DNA of 35,590 nt, taken from the NCBI GenBank assembly GCA_038200435.1, contig JBBPXY010000040.1, forward strand, positions 1 through 35,590. The letters are read 5' to 3'. Every line of letters starts with the position of its first letter. The first letter of the stretch is position 1. Source of the DNA: JBBPXY01 sp038200435 (GTDB taxonomy: Bacteria > Actinomycetota > Thermoleophilia > Solirubrobacterales > Solirubrobacteraceae). The notes under the pieces were generated by a model. It saw nothing but the letters and a program-made list of their open reading frames with translations. It had not been told where the DNA came from and did no database searches. The position numbers and the translations under genes are program-made. This document shows, piece after piece, positions 22,374-29,807 of the stretch.

Positions 22374-23896
22374 CCGCACTCCCCGCCTGGCTCGAGCCGC
22401 TGCCCGACGCCGCGACCCAGCGCGCGATCGACGCCTGGGCGATCGAGGAGGCCGGGGTTCCCGCGCTCGAGCTGATGGAGCGGGCGGGCACGGAGCTCGC
22501 CCGCATCGTTTCCGGCCGCGCTCCCGAGGGCCGGATCGCAGTGCTCTGCGGCAAGGGGAACAACGGCGGTGACGGCCTCGTGGTGGCGCGGCTGCTGCGC
22601 GAGGAGGGCCGCGAGGTCGATGTGCTGGCGGTCGGCCATCTCGACGGGCTGGAGGGAAGCGCCCGTGCCAACCTCGAGCGCCTGCCGGGCTCGCCGCCGC
22701 GCCCGTGGGCCAAGGGCGCGCTGTCGGGCGCGGGGGCGATCGTCGACGCAATGCTCGGAACGGGCTTCGCCGGCGAGCCGCGCGAGCCCGTGGCAGGGGC
22801 GATCGCGGCGGTCAACCACGCGGGGAGCGCGGGGATAGTCGTCCTGGCGGCCGACGTGCCGAGCGGTGTCGACGCCTCCTCAGGTGAGGCGCACGGTGAG
22901 GGGGTGCGCGCCGACGTGACGGTCACCTTCCACGCCGCCAAGCCCGGGCTGTGGATCTCGCCCGGCAAGGTTCACGCCGGCGAGGTCGTCGTCGCCGGCA
23001 TCGGTGTGCCGCGAGGCGCGCCGGGGGAGCCTGACGTCGGGCTGATCGAAGCTTCCGTGCTTGACGAGATCCCAAGGCGCGATGCGGCCTCGACGAAGTT
23101 CGTAGGCGGGTCCGTCCTGGTCTGTGGAGGATCTCGCGGACTGACCGGGGCGCCGTCGCTGAGCGCCGAGGCGGCCATGCGCGCCGGCGCCGGATACGTG
23201 ACGGCGGCGGTGCCGGCCTCCGTGCACCACGTCTTCGAGCTGCGTCTGCTCGAGGTGATGACCGTCGCCCTGGATGACGAGGGAACCGGAGCCCTCGGTC
23301 CCGGTGCGGTGGGGGAGGTCCTCGAGCGTGCCGAGAAGGTCGGTGCCCTGGTGCTCGGTCCGGGCGCCGGCCGTGACTCGGCCACGTTGGAGGCGGTGCG
23401 GGCTATAGCCGCGGCGGTCACGGTGCCGCTCCTGCTCGACGCCGACGGCCTGAACGCCCACGCCGGACACCTCGACGACCTTGCCGTCCGGCCCGCCGCG
23501 ACCGTGCTGACCCCGCACGCCGGTGAGCTCGGCCGCCTGCTCGAGCGATCGAGCGAGGAGGTCGGGCGCGCGCGCCTGGCGTGCGTGCGTGAGGCCGCGC
23601 AACGCTCGCAGGCGGTCGTGGTGCTCAAGGGCGACGACTCGCTCGTCGCCGAACCCGGCGGACGCGTGGCCGTCAGTCGCGGCGGCAGCCCGGCCCTGGC
23701 CACCGCGGGCACGGGCGACGTCCTCTCAGGGGTCATCGGGGCGTTCCTGGCCAAGGGCCTTGACCCGTTCACGGCCGCCGCTGCCGGCGTCTTCGTCCAC
23801 TCGCGCGCCGGACAGATCGCGCCCGGCGATCATGGCCCTGACGGCGTCATCGCGAGCGACGTGATCACGGCGCTCCCCCGAGCCCTGACTGCCTGA
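22370..23896 (+). CDS. nnr: bifunctional NAD(P)H-hydrate repair enzyme
   Basis: Repairs hydrated NADH/NADPH: the N-terminal YjeF domain epimerises R/S-NAD(P)HX and the C-terminal domain dehydrates S-NAD(P)HX with ADP. The 508-residue protein shows LELMERAGTELARI and GKGNNGGDG (61-69) in the epimerase, VPSGVDASSG at the metal/phosphate site, then VGGSVLVCGGSRGLTGAP, LLLDADGLNAHAG, LTPHAGELGRLL and the ribokinase-like TAGTGDVLSGVIGAFLAKG (about 443-461, catalytic Asp) in the dehydratase. Both halves look complete. It overlaps acpS by 4 bp and alr by 1 bp (TGATG). Confidence 0.95.
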   Translation: MTALPAWLEPLPDAATQRAIDAWAIEEAGVPALELMERAGTELARIVSGRAPEGRIAVLCGKGNNGGDGLVVARLLREEGREVDVLAVGHLDGLEGSARANLERLPGSPPRPWAKGALSGAGAIVDAMLGTGFAGEPREPVAGAIAAVNHAGSAGIVVLAADVPSGVDASSGEAHGEGVRADVTVTFHAAKPGLWISPGKVHAGEVVVAGIGVPRGAPGEPDVGLIEASVLDEIPRRDAASTKFVGGSVLVCGGSRGLTGAPSLSAEAAMRAGAGYVTAAVPASVHHVFELRLLEVMTVALDDEGTGALGPGAVGEVLERAEKVGALVLGPGAGRDSATLEAVRAIAAAVTVPLLLDADGLNAHAGHLDDLAVRPAATVLTPHAGELGRLLERSSEEVGRARLACVREAAQRSQAVVVLKGDDSLVAEPGGRVAVSRGGSPALATAGTGDVLSGVIGAFLAKGLDPFTAAAAGVFVHSRAGQIAPGDHGPDGVIASDVITALPRALTA

Positions 23897-25017
23897 TGGC
23901 CGTCCGCGCGCTGGTCCGCATCAACGTCGCGGCGCTGCAGCGCAACTGCGAGCGCCTGGGCCGCGAGCTGGGCGGCGGCACGGAGCTGGGTGCGGTGGTC
24001 AAGGCCGACGGCTACGGGCATGGGGCCGTGGCGAGCGCCCGGGCGGCGCAGGCCGGGGGGGCGACTTGGCTCTGCGTGGCCGGGGCGGCCGAAGCCGCCG
24101 AGCTGCGCGTGGGCGGCATCGAGGGCCACATCCTCGTCATGGGCGCCGTGAGCCCCGAGGAGCTGCCCGTCGCGCTTGCTGCCGAGGCGGACTTGGTCGC
24201 CTGGCGTGAGGACTTCGTCGATCAACTCCTCGCCGCGCCGGGCTCGGCGGGCGCGCGTGTGCACGTCAAGCTCGACTCGGGAATGGGGCGCCTCGGCACA
24301 CGCGACGCGGCCGAAGCCAATCGGGTGGCCGAGCGGCTGGCCGCCGCCGACGGCGTCGAGCTCGTGGGCGCGATGACGCACTTCGCCACCTCGGACGACG
24401 ATCCCGATTTCCTCGCCGAGCAGCTTGCCGTCTTCTCGCCCTGGGCCCAAGAGCTCAAGGCACGCCATCCCGGGATCACCGTGCACGCGGCAAACAGCGC
24501 GGCCACGTTGCGCGACCCCGCGACGCACTTCGACCTGGTTCGCTGCGGCATCGCGATCTACGGGATGGATCCCTTCCACTACGACCCTTCGGAGCAGAAG
24601 CTCGAGCCGGTTCTCGAGCTTGCCTCCTACGTGGCCGAGATCAAGCCCGTCGAGCCCGGCCAGAGTGCGGGCTATGGGCGGCGCTTCGTGGCCGAACGGC
24701 CCACCCATCTCGCAACGCTGCCGATCGGGTACGGCGACGGCGTCCGCCGAGCGCTCTCGGGCAACTGCGATGTGCTGATCGGCGGCAGCCGCTATCCCCT
24801 GGTGGGCACGGTCAGCATGGACAACGTCACGGTCGACATCGGAGCGGTTCCCACCGTTCGCGTGGGCGAGACGGCGGTGCTGATCGGCCGCAGCGGCGAA
24901 GAGCGCCAGACGGCCGAGGAGGTGGCGGAGCGGATCGACACGATCAACTACGAGATCACCTGCGGCGTCTCGGGCCGCGTGCCGCGCGACTACCACTCCG
25001 ACGGCTCACCCGGGTGA
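23896..25017 (+). CDS. alr: alanine racemase
   Basis: PLP enzyme that interconverts L- and D-alanine for peptidoglycan. The 373-residue protein carries PLP-lysine Lys36 in AVVKADGYGHGA, the HVKLDSGMGRLG strand, AMTHFATSD, the catalytic Tyr260 in SAGYGRRF, IGYGDGVRR, and GTVSMDNVTVDIG. ATG at 23896 overlaps the nnr stop; its TGA overlaps the next GTG. With MurI it supplies both D-amino acids of the stem peptide. Confidence 0.96.
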   Translation: MAVRALVRINVAALQRNCERLGRELGGGTELGAVVKADGYGHGAVASARAAQAGGATWLCVAGAAEAAELRVGGIEGHILVMGAVSPEELPVALAAEADLVAWREDFVDQLLAAPGSAGARVHVKLDSGMGRLGTRDAAEANRVAERLAAADGVELVGAMTHFATSDDDPDFLAEQLAVFSPWAQELKARHPGITVHAANSAATLRDPATHFDLVRCGIAIYGMDPFHYDPSEQKLEPVLELASYVAEIKPVEPGQSAGYGRRFVAERPTHLATLPIGYGDGVRRALSGNCDVLIGGSRYPLVGTVSMDNVTVDIGAVPTVRVGETAVLIGRSGEERQTAEEVAERIDTINYEITCGVSGRVPRDYHSDGSPG

Positions 25018-26417
25018 GCGCAGAAGCACGGGAGCTCGCGCGCGCCGCGCTCGGTGACGGTGCCGTCTGGGTGGTTGGCGGCACGGTGCGCGACCGCCTG
25101 CTCGCGCGCTCGGCGCCGGGACCGGAGGATCTCGATCTCGCCGTCGCGGGTGACGTCGAGGCAGCGGCTCGGGCGCTGGCCCGTGCGGGCCGCGCGGCCG
25201 TGTTCGCACTGTCGGATGAGTTTGGCTCGTGGCGCGTGGCGGCGCGCGACGGCAGCTGGCGGGTCGATCTCTCGCCGCTACAGGGCGAGACGATCGAGGA
25301 AGACCTCGGCCATCGCGACTTCACGGTCAACGCGCTGGCCGAGCCGCTCTCCGGAGGAGACCCGATTGACCCCGCGGGCGGGCTGGCCGACCTCAACGCC
25401 CGCCGCCTGCGCGCGGTGTCGGCCGAGGCCTTCGATGCGGACCCACTTCGGGTGCTGCGTCTCGCGCGGTTCGCCGCGGACCTAGGGTTCGAGGCCGAGC
25501 GCGGGACGGTCCTCGCGGCGCGCGAACGGGCGCCGCGGATCACCAAAGTCTCACCCGAGCGGATCTTCGCCGAGCTGAAAGTGATCGTGGCCGGGCCGGA
25601 TCCGCTGACGGGGCTGCGGATGGTGGACGAGCTCGACCTGACCCAGGAGGTGCTGCCGGAGCTCTCACAAGGCCGCGGCGTGACCCAGAGCCACTACCAC
25701 CACCTCGACGTCTACGACCATACGCTGGCCGTGCTCGCCGCCGTGCTCGACCTGGAGCGCGTGCCCGAAGACACGCTGGGCGAGCACGCCGCGGCGGTGG
25801 CCGCGGTGCTCGCGGAGCCGCTGGGCGACGAGCTGACGCGCGGCCAGGCCCTGCGGTTCGGAGCGCTGCTGCACGATGCGGCCAAGCCGCAGACCCGCCA
25901 GGAGTTCGGCGGCGGCCGCGTCGGCTTTCCCGGCCACGACTCGATCGGCGCCGACGTGGCCCGCGGCGCGCTCGCACGGCTACGAGCGGGGGAGCGGCTG
26001 CGCTCCCACGTCGCGGCTCTCACGCGCCAGCACCTCCGCCTCGGCTTCCTCGTCCACGAGCGGCCGCTGCCCCGCCGGACCGTCTACCGCTACCTGCGTG
26101 AGTGCGATCCGGTCGAGGTCGACGTGACCGTGCTGTCGGTCGCCGACCGGCTCGCCACTCGCGGGCGCAACGCCGACGAGTCGATCGCCAAGCACCTTGA
26201 CCTCGCCCGGGAGATACTCGGCGAGGCGCTGGCCTGGCGCGCCTCGGGCCGGCAGCCACCCCTGATCCGTGGCGATGAGCTCGCCCGCGCGCTGGAGATC
26301 GAGCCCGGCCCTCGCCTCGGCGCACTACTGGCCGAGATCGAGGAGGCGCGTTTCGCGGGCGAGGTGACCACGCCGCAGAAGGCCATCGCTCTCGCGAGAG
26401 ATTTGCTCGCGAGCTAG
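25014..26417 (+). CDS. cca: CCA tRNA nucleotidyltransferase / poly(A) polymerase family, with HD domain
   Basis: Adds CCA to tRNA 3' ends, or a polyadenylating relative. The 467-residue protein has the class II nucleotidyltransferase motif VVGGTVRDRLL (20-30) with DLDLAV (39-44, the metal Asp pair), the base-reading region DLGHRDFTVNALA and RRLRAVSAEAFDADPLRVLRLARFAA. An HD phosphohydrolase domain follows: HHLDVYDHTLAVL and LLHDAAKPQTR. The order of head domain then HD domain is usual for actinobacterial CCA enzymes. GTG at 25014 overlaps alr. No good terminator follows. Confidence 0.92.
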   Translation: MSAEARELARAALGDGAVWVVGGTVRDRLLARSAPGPEDLDLAVAGDVEAAARALARAGRAAVFALSDEFGSWRVAARDGSWRVDLSPLQGETIEEDLGHRDFTVNALAEPLSGGDPIDPAGGLADLNARRLRAVSAEAFDADPLRVLRLARFAADLGFEAERGTVLAARERAPRITKVSPERIFAELKVIVAGPDPLTGLRMVDELDLTQEVLPELSQGRGVTQSHYHHLDVYDHTLAVLAAVLDLERVPEDTLGEHAAAVAAVLAEPLGDELTRGQALRFGALLHDAAKPQTRQEFGGGRVGFPGHDSIGADVARGALARLRAGERLRSHVAALTRQHLRLGFLVHERPLPRRTVYRYLRECDPVEVDVTVLSVADRLATRGRNADESIAKHLDLAREILGEALAWRASGRQPPLIRGDELARALEIEPGPRLGALLAEIEEARFAGEVTTPQKAIALARDLLAS

Positions 26418-26490
26418 CGATCGGGACCGCTCGTCGTACTGCTGGCTGCGGGTGCCCTCGGTCTCCTCGTGGCCAGCATTGCGCGTCCGT

Positions 26491-26515
26491 GTTTGGCGCC
26501 CGCTGCGGTGGGCAG
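26491..26515 (+). promoter_or_regulatory. SigB-like promoter before csbD
   Basis: GTTTGG (26491-26496) and GGGCAG (26510-26515) with a 13-bp spacer approximate the general-stress sigma consensus GTTT..-N12-15-GGGTAT. It lies about 20 nt before the ribosome-binding site of a CsbD-family gene, a family controlled by SigB in Bacillus. The -10 half is a poor match (GGGCAG for GGGTAT), so this is tentative. Confidence 0.35.
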
Positions 26516-26547
26516 GCTCATAGGAACGACTAGGGAGGAGACCTTCT

Positions 26548-26736
26548 ATGGGTTTCATGGACAAGGTCACAGGCCGCGCCAAGAAGGCCGCCGGCGACAT
26601 CTCCGGTGATTCGTCGCTACGTAATGAAGGCCGCAAGGAAGAGCGCAAGGGCGAGGCCAAGGACGAGCTTGACAACGCGCAGGACAAGGCGGCCGCCAAG
26701 GCCAACGAGGTCGCCGACCTCGAGCACAAGACCTGA
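26548..26736 (+). CDS. CsbD-family stress protein
   Basis: A 62-residue, highly charged, helical protein: GRAKKAAGDISGDSSLRNEGRKEERKG followed by alternating Lys/Glu/Ala to VADLEHKT. This matches the CsbD pattern (GKAKQAAGDLTGD...), small hydrophilic proteins induced in general stress; the molecular role is not established. AGGGAGGAG 6 nt before the ATG is a strong ribosome-binding site. It is a single gene with its own probable promoter, set between cca and the HIT gene. Confidence 0.85.
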   Translation: MGFMDKVTGRAKKAAGDISGDSSLRNEGRKEERKGEAKDELDNAQDKAAAKANEVADLEHKT

Positions 26737-26768
26737 GCACGGCGAGCGGGAGCGCGGCTTGCGGTCGG

Positions 26769-26774
26769 TAGGCT
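26769..26774 (+). promoter_or_regulatory. -10 box (TAGGCT) for the HIT gene
   Basis: TAGGCT ends 7 nt before the GTG at 26782, the spacing expected when transcription starts at the initiation codon. No Shine-Dalgarno is present. The same hexamer is found at 28026-28031. Confidence 0.5.
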
Positions 26775-26781
26775 GCCGGCC

Positions 26782-27192
26782 GTGAGCGACGACGCCTGCT
26801 TGTTCTGCCGCATCGTCGCCCGCGAGGCGCCGGCGACGAGAGTCGTCGAAGACGACACGCCGCTGTCGGTCATGGACATCAGCCCGGCCAATCCGGGGCA
26901 CGCCCTGGTGATCCCGAAGAAGCACTCCGCGGATCTGCTCGAGATCCCGGACGATGACCTCGCTGCCTGTGCGCAGGCCGCCAAGCGGCTGGCCGCGCGG
27001 CAGCGCGACCGGCTCGGCGCCGACGGCGTCAACTTGCTGAACTCGTGCCGGCCGGCGGCGTGGCAGACGGTCTTTCATTTTCATATACACGTGATCCCGC
27101 GCTTCGACGACGACCCGCTCCGGCTCCCCTGGACGCCATCAGCGGGCGACTCCGCCGAGATCGCCGCCACCGGGGAGAAGCTGCGCACATGA
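26782..27192 (+). CDS. HIT-family nucleotide-binding hydrolase
   Basis: A 136-residue histidine-triad protein of the Hint branch, which hydrolyses AMP-linked substrates such as nucleoside phosphoramidates. It shows zinc ligands Cys6 and Cys9 in CLFC, PGHALVIPKKHSADLLE, and the triad HFHIHVIPR (99-107, catalytic His101). The C-terminal tail (DDDPLRLPW...) is typical. GTG at 26782 is chosen for the -10 box 7 nt upstream. It overlaps the crotonase gene by 4 bp; the functional link is unclear. Confidence 0.94.
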   Translation: MSDDACLFCRIVAREAPATRVVEDDTPLSVMDISPANPGHALVIPKKHSADLLEIPDDDLAACAQAAKRLAARQRDRLGADGVNLLNSCRPAAWQTVFHFHIHVIPRFDDDPLRLPWTPSAGDSAEIAATGEKLRT

Positions 27193-27968
27193 GAGAGCCC
27201 GTAACGCTGGAGCGCGAGGGCGACCTCGCCGTCGTCACCTTCGACTCGCCGCCCCTCAACTTGTTCGACGACGCGTTGTCGGCGGGGCTCACCGAGGCCG
27301 TCGGCGAGCTCGAGCGCAGCGCGCCCCGAGCGGTGCTCTTCCGTGCCCAGGGCCGGGTGGTCAGCGCGGGCGTGGACGTGAAGGTCTTTGCCGCCCTGAA
27401 GGACGCCGAGGAGGCCCGTGGGCTCTTTGACGGGCTGGTGGATGTCGCGCGGCGGGTAGACCACCTGCCGTGCCCGACGGTGTTCTCCGCTCACGGCCTG
27501 TGCCTGACCTGGGCCTTCGAGCTCGCGCTCGCCTGCGACATCCTCATCGCCTCCACCTCGGCGCAGTTCGGGCTCGTCGAGTCGCGCGTTGGCCTCACCC
27601 CGGCGATGGGCGGTACGCAACGACTGGCGGAGCGGGCCGGCACCGGTCGCGCGCGCGAGTTCGTGATGACGGGCGACCTCTACGACGCGGCCACGATGGA
27701 GCGCTGGAACGTCGTCAACCGCGTCGTCAGCGATGAGGAGATCGGCGATGCGGCCCGGGCCTTGGCTGAGCGTCTTGCCGTCGGCCCGACGCCCGCGCAT
27801 GCGGCGACCAAGGAGCTCCTGCACTCCTACCTCGAGGGAGGGGTGGAGCGCGCCAACAACGACATCGGCCGCATCGCGGGCGACCTCTGGAACACCGAGG
27901 ATCTCCATACGGGAGTAGCGTCGTTCCTGGCCGACGGGCCGGGCAAGGCACGCTTCAGCGGCCGGTAG
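27189..27968 (+). CDS. enoyl-CoA hydratase/isomerase family protein
   Basis: Crotonase-fold protein of 259 residues that would act on acyl-CoA thioesters. Seen are the first oxyanion-hole loop VVSAGVDVKVFAAL, the helix FELALACDILI with the position of the first catalytic Glu, and FGLVESRVGLTPAMGGTQRL with the second Glu. The usual glycine-rich GGG before the first Glu is replaced by T-W-A (GLCLTWAFELA), so the second oxyanion-hole position is non-standard. This may mark a divergent subfamily; hydratase, isomerase or another reaction cannot be chosen. ATG at 27189 overlaps the HIT stop. Its stop codon lies inside a short tandem repeat. Confidence 0.85.
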   Translation: MREPVTLEREGDLAVVTFDSPPLNLFDDALSAGLTEAVGELERSAPRAVLFRAQGRVVSAGVDVKVFAALKDAEEARGLFDGLVDVARRVDHLPCPTVFSAHGLCLTWAFELALACDILIASTSAQFGLVESRVGLTPAMGGTQRLAERAGTGRAREFVMTGDLYDAATMERWNVVNRVVSDEEIGDAARALAERLAVGPTPAHAATKELLHSYLEGGVERANNDIGRIAGDLWNTEDLHTGVASFLADGPGKARFSGR

Positions 27969-27989
27969 CGGCCGGTAGCGGCCGGCAGC
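27960..27989 (+). repeat. 10-bp tandem repeat (GGCCGGTAGC) x3
   Basis: Three head-to-tail copies, the third with one change (GGCCGGCAGC). The TAG of the first copy is the crotonase stop codon; the second copy holds a further TAG in the same frame only if the 10-bp shift is ignored. This is a likely slippage tract. Confidence 0.8.
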
Positions 27990-27990
27990 G

Positions 27991-28012
27991 GCGGGTGGGC
28001 AGGGGCACCCGC
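27991..28012 (+). terminator. hairpin after the crotonase gene
   Basis: GCGGGTG (27991-27997) and CACCCGC (28006-28012) form a perfect 7-bp stem with an 8-nt loop, 22 bp after the stop codon. No T-run follows. Probably an mRNA end structure or weak terminator before the next promoter. Confidence 0.5.
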
Positions 28013-28018
28013 TCGGGC

Positions 28019-28048
28019 GCCGAAATAGGCTAAAGCGCTACTTTCGGC
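28019..28048 (+). promoter_or_regulatory. -10 box inside an inverted repeat, before the secreted protein gene
   Basis: GCCGAAA (28019-28025) and TTTCGGC (28042-28048) are a perfect 7-bp inverted repeat with a 16-bp centre. The centre begins with TAGGCT (28026-28031), a plausible -10 box, with transcription starting near 28038. The arms flank the polymerase site, as an operator would; alternatively the 3' arm is only transcribed leader. Confidence 0.4.
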
Positions 28049-28073
28049 CTGGTCCTCTGTTCCATCCTCTCGT

Positions 28074-28808
28074 ATGAAACGAACTACTCTTCTCATCCTC
28101 GCTGTTCTCAGTGCGCTCGCCGCGGCCACCCAGGTGGCCGCCGGGAGCGGACCGAGCGCCCATAAGAGCACCGTCACCGAGGTCGGCAGCCGCGCGGGCA
28201 ACCCGGCGCCGGCGTGCCCCGGCTCGGGCTGCCGTGTCGTGACGCGCACTTCGGGCTACAACCGCACCGTCGGGAGGATCCTGAATCCCGACACGGCAAC
28301 TGCCACCGGCCGTATCGTCGCCTTCACCCTCCGCATCGCTCACCCGACGCGCAGCCAGCGGGCCTACTTCTCGCGGAACTTCGGTCCCGGGGCGCAGGTG
28401 CAAATCAGCATCCTCCGTGCCGTCACGCGCCGTCCGTCGCTCACGTTCCGGGCCGTCCACGTCAGCGAGGTCTTCCACATCGAGCCCTACATGGGGAAGA
28501 CCGCTCAGTTCGCGCTCGACCGCTCTCTTCCGATCAAGAAGGGCGACATCGTTGCGGTCACGGTGCCCACGTGGGCTCCGATCCTCGCGACGAACCGCTC
28601 GAGCTCAACCTCGTGGCGCGCTTCGCGCAACGCCGGCCAGTGCGGCACGACGCCCAATCCGAAGAACGATCCCAACATCTCGGATCGCAACTTCGCCGAC
28701 CTGCAGCGTGCTACGCAGCACGACAGCCGGGGTAGCGACAAGCGCTACCGCTGCGTCTACGGCACCGCGCAGCTCGCCTACAGCGCCACCGAAGTCACCA
28801 CGCCCTAA
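28074..28808 (+). CDS. secreted protein, unknown function
   Basis: A 244-residue exported protein with a clean signal peptide (MKRTTLLILAVLSALAAATQVAAG, cleavage near 23). The mature part is mainly predicted strand, with Cys residues in the CPGSGCRV segment, in NAGQCGT and in RYRCVYG, so disulfides are likely outside the cell. Stretches such as GRIVAFTLRIAHPTRSQRAYFSRNFG and IKKGDIVAVTVPTWAPILA recall jelly-roll or carbohydrate-binding folds, but I recognise no family. ATG at 28074 has no strong Shine-Dalgarno. The stop is 3 nt before the structured element copy C. Confidence 0.8.
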   Translation: MKRTTLLILAVLSALAAATQVAAGSGPSAHKSTVTEVGSRAGNPAPACPGSGCRVVTRTSGYNRTVGRILNPDTATATGRIVAFTLRIAHPTRSQRAYFSRNFGPGAQVQISILRAVTRRPSLTFRAVHVSEVFHIEPYMGKTAQFALDRSLPIKKGDIVAVTVPTWAPILATNRSSSTSWRASRNAGQCGTTPNPKNDPNISDRNFADLQRATQHDSRGSDKRYRCVYGTAQLAYSATEVTTP

Positions 28809-28811
28809 AGA

Positions 28812-28997
28812 GCCGGTCTCAGAACCCGTTCACGGTCGCAGGGAACCGTCTCGCGGCGCCGGACCGCCACGTCTGATCCTCGTACCGACCACCGGCTTCG
28901 CCGGCGGTGCCCGGCTGATCGACTGCGGTCAGCCGCGTCGCCCGGCATCCACGAGCCGCATCCCTCCGCCTCGCGACCGGGCGGGCTAGAGACCGGC
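28812..28997 (+). ncRNA. candidate structured RNA, copy C (3' of a secreted-protein gene)
   Basis: About 186 nt between the stop codon at 28808 and the convergent lipoprotein gene. The outer helix GCCGGTCTC (28812-28820) pairs perfectly with GAGACCGGC (28989-28997), again a sequence different from copies A and B. Inside: hairpin ACGGT/ACCGT (28832-28836/28845-28849), GCCGG/CCGGC (28858-28862/28942-28946), GTC-GATC/GATCGAC (28871-28878/28917-28923), GTACC/GGTGC (28882-28886/28906-28910) with internal loop GACCA, and hairpin CCGG-CTTCG-CCGG. The core is nearly identical to copy A. No plus-strand gene starts within 800 bp, so here it would be a 3' UTR or stand-alone RNA; it could also serve as terminator between convergent genes. 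Confidence 0.6.
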
Positions 28998-29011
28998 CGT
29001 GAGCGGGCGCC

Positions 29012-29500
29012 CTAACAGGCGCCGGGGTTGGCCCGGCAGAAGGACGAGCCGCCCGGTGCGGCGCCTCCGCCGCTCCCTCCGGCGGTACCGCCATCGCCTC
29101 GGCGCGTGCCGGTGCCCGTACCGCCGCCGCCGGTGCCTGCGCCCGATCCGCCTGTGCCCGAGCCCGTACCAGGCGAGCTTGGCCGCGTCGGTGCGGTACC
29201 CGGAGCGGATCCTCCTCCGCCCGAGGAGGGAGTTGAGGTGGTCGGCGCGGTGCCGCCCCCTGAGCTGCCGCTGGTCGACGTCGGGGTCGTGGAGGTCGTC
29301 GTGTCGGTCGTGGAGGTGGTGTCGCTCGAAGTGCTGACGGGCTTCGGCGCGGGCCCCTTCGGAGGGGAGGGAGACGTGGCCGATACGGGATCCGGAACGC
29401 TGACCTTGCTGCCTCCGCAGGCGCTCACGCCGAGGGCCGCCGCCGCGCCCAGCGCGGCGAGGGCGGGGAACGCGACGATCCGGCGGCGGGAACTACCCAC
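29012..29500 (-). CDS. Thr/Ser/Gly-rich lipoprotein, unknown function
   Basis: A 162-residue protein with a basic start (MGSSRRR), hydrophobic stretch and lipobox VSAC followed by GG near residue 28, predicting a diacylated lipoprotein on the outer membrane face. The rest is low complexity: Pro/Ser/Thr (about 40-95), then Gly/Ser/Thr (about 70-150), ending FCRANPGAC with two cysteines. It looks like a disordered, possibly glycosylated surface tether. GTG at 29500 overlaps the upstream Zn-ribbon gene by 8 bp. Coding is supported by the signal peptide/lipobox; the Pro-rich plus-strand reading here is a shadow. Confidence 0.65.
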   Translation of the reverse strand: MGSSRRRIVAFPALAALGAAAALGVSACGGSKVSVPDPVSATSPSPPKGPAPKPVSTSSDTTSTTDTTTSTTPTSTSGSSGGGTAPTTSTPSSGGGGSAPGTAPTRPSSPGTGSGTGGSGAGTGGGGTGTGTRRGDGGTAGGSGGGAAPGGSSFCRANPGAC

Positions 29501-29762
29501 CGAGGGCGCCCATGCGCCGCCGGCAGTGGGGGCAGTCGTTCAGGTCCTTCTGAGCGAGCTGATCGCACCAGTTGCAGAAGCGGAGGTTCTCGACCGACCA
29601 GGGCAGTTCCGAGGGTGACGGGGCGAGCGGAAGCAGCTCACCGACCACCTCGAGAGGCTCGCCCGTGTCCCGGTCGACGTAGTCGACACCGGGCTCGCCC
29701 TCGACGACGATCTCCCGTCCGGTCGAGGGCGTGCGCATCCGGTACTTCTGGCGAAGCCTCAC
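29493..29762 (-). CDS. small protein with C-terminal Zn-ribbon, unknown function
   Basis: An 89-residue protein starting GTG at 29762. The N-terminal half (RLRQKYRMRTPSTGREIVVEGEP) reads as a small beta domain. The C-terminal part has FCNWCDQLAQKDLNDCPHCRRRM (62-84), two CxxC knuckles that should bind one zinc. I cannot name a family. A much longer upstream reading frame on this strand overlaps the glycosyltransferase and is a shadow; GTG at 29762 lies between that gene and the conserved-looking body. It is divergent from the glycosyltransferase (45 bp) and overlaps the lipoprotein gene. Confidence 0.65.
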   Translation of the reverse strand: MRLRQKYRMRTPSTGREIVVEGEPGVDYVDRDTGEPLEVVGELLPLAPSPSELPWSVENLRFCNWCDQLAQKDLNDCPHCRRRMGALGG

Positions 29763-29792
29763 GGCGCGAGATCGTACCAGCGAGCCCGGGGT

Positions 29793-29798
29793 TACCCT
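29793..29798 (+). promoter_or_regulatory. -10 box (TACCCT) for the second glycosyltransferase
   Basis: TACCCT ends 9 nt before the GTG at 29808, with no Shine-Dalgarno between them. It fits the near-leaderless pattern seen at several genes in the window. Confidence 0.45.
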
Positions 29799-29807
29799 CT
29801 CGCCCCC

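Noticed and set aside
29028..29618. Plus-strand Pro/Val-rich frame of 196 codons
   Set aside because: Mirror of the Gly/Ser/Thr-rich lipoprotein, which has a signal peptide and lipobox; a low-complexity repeat gives open frames on both strands.
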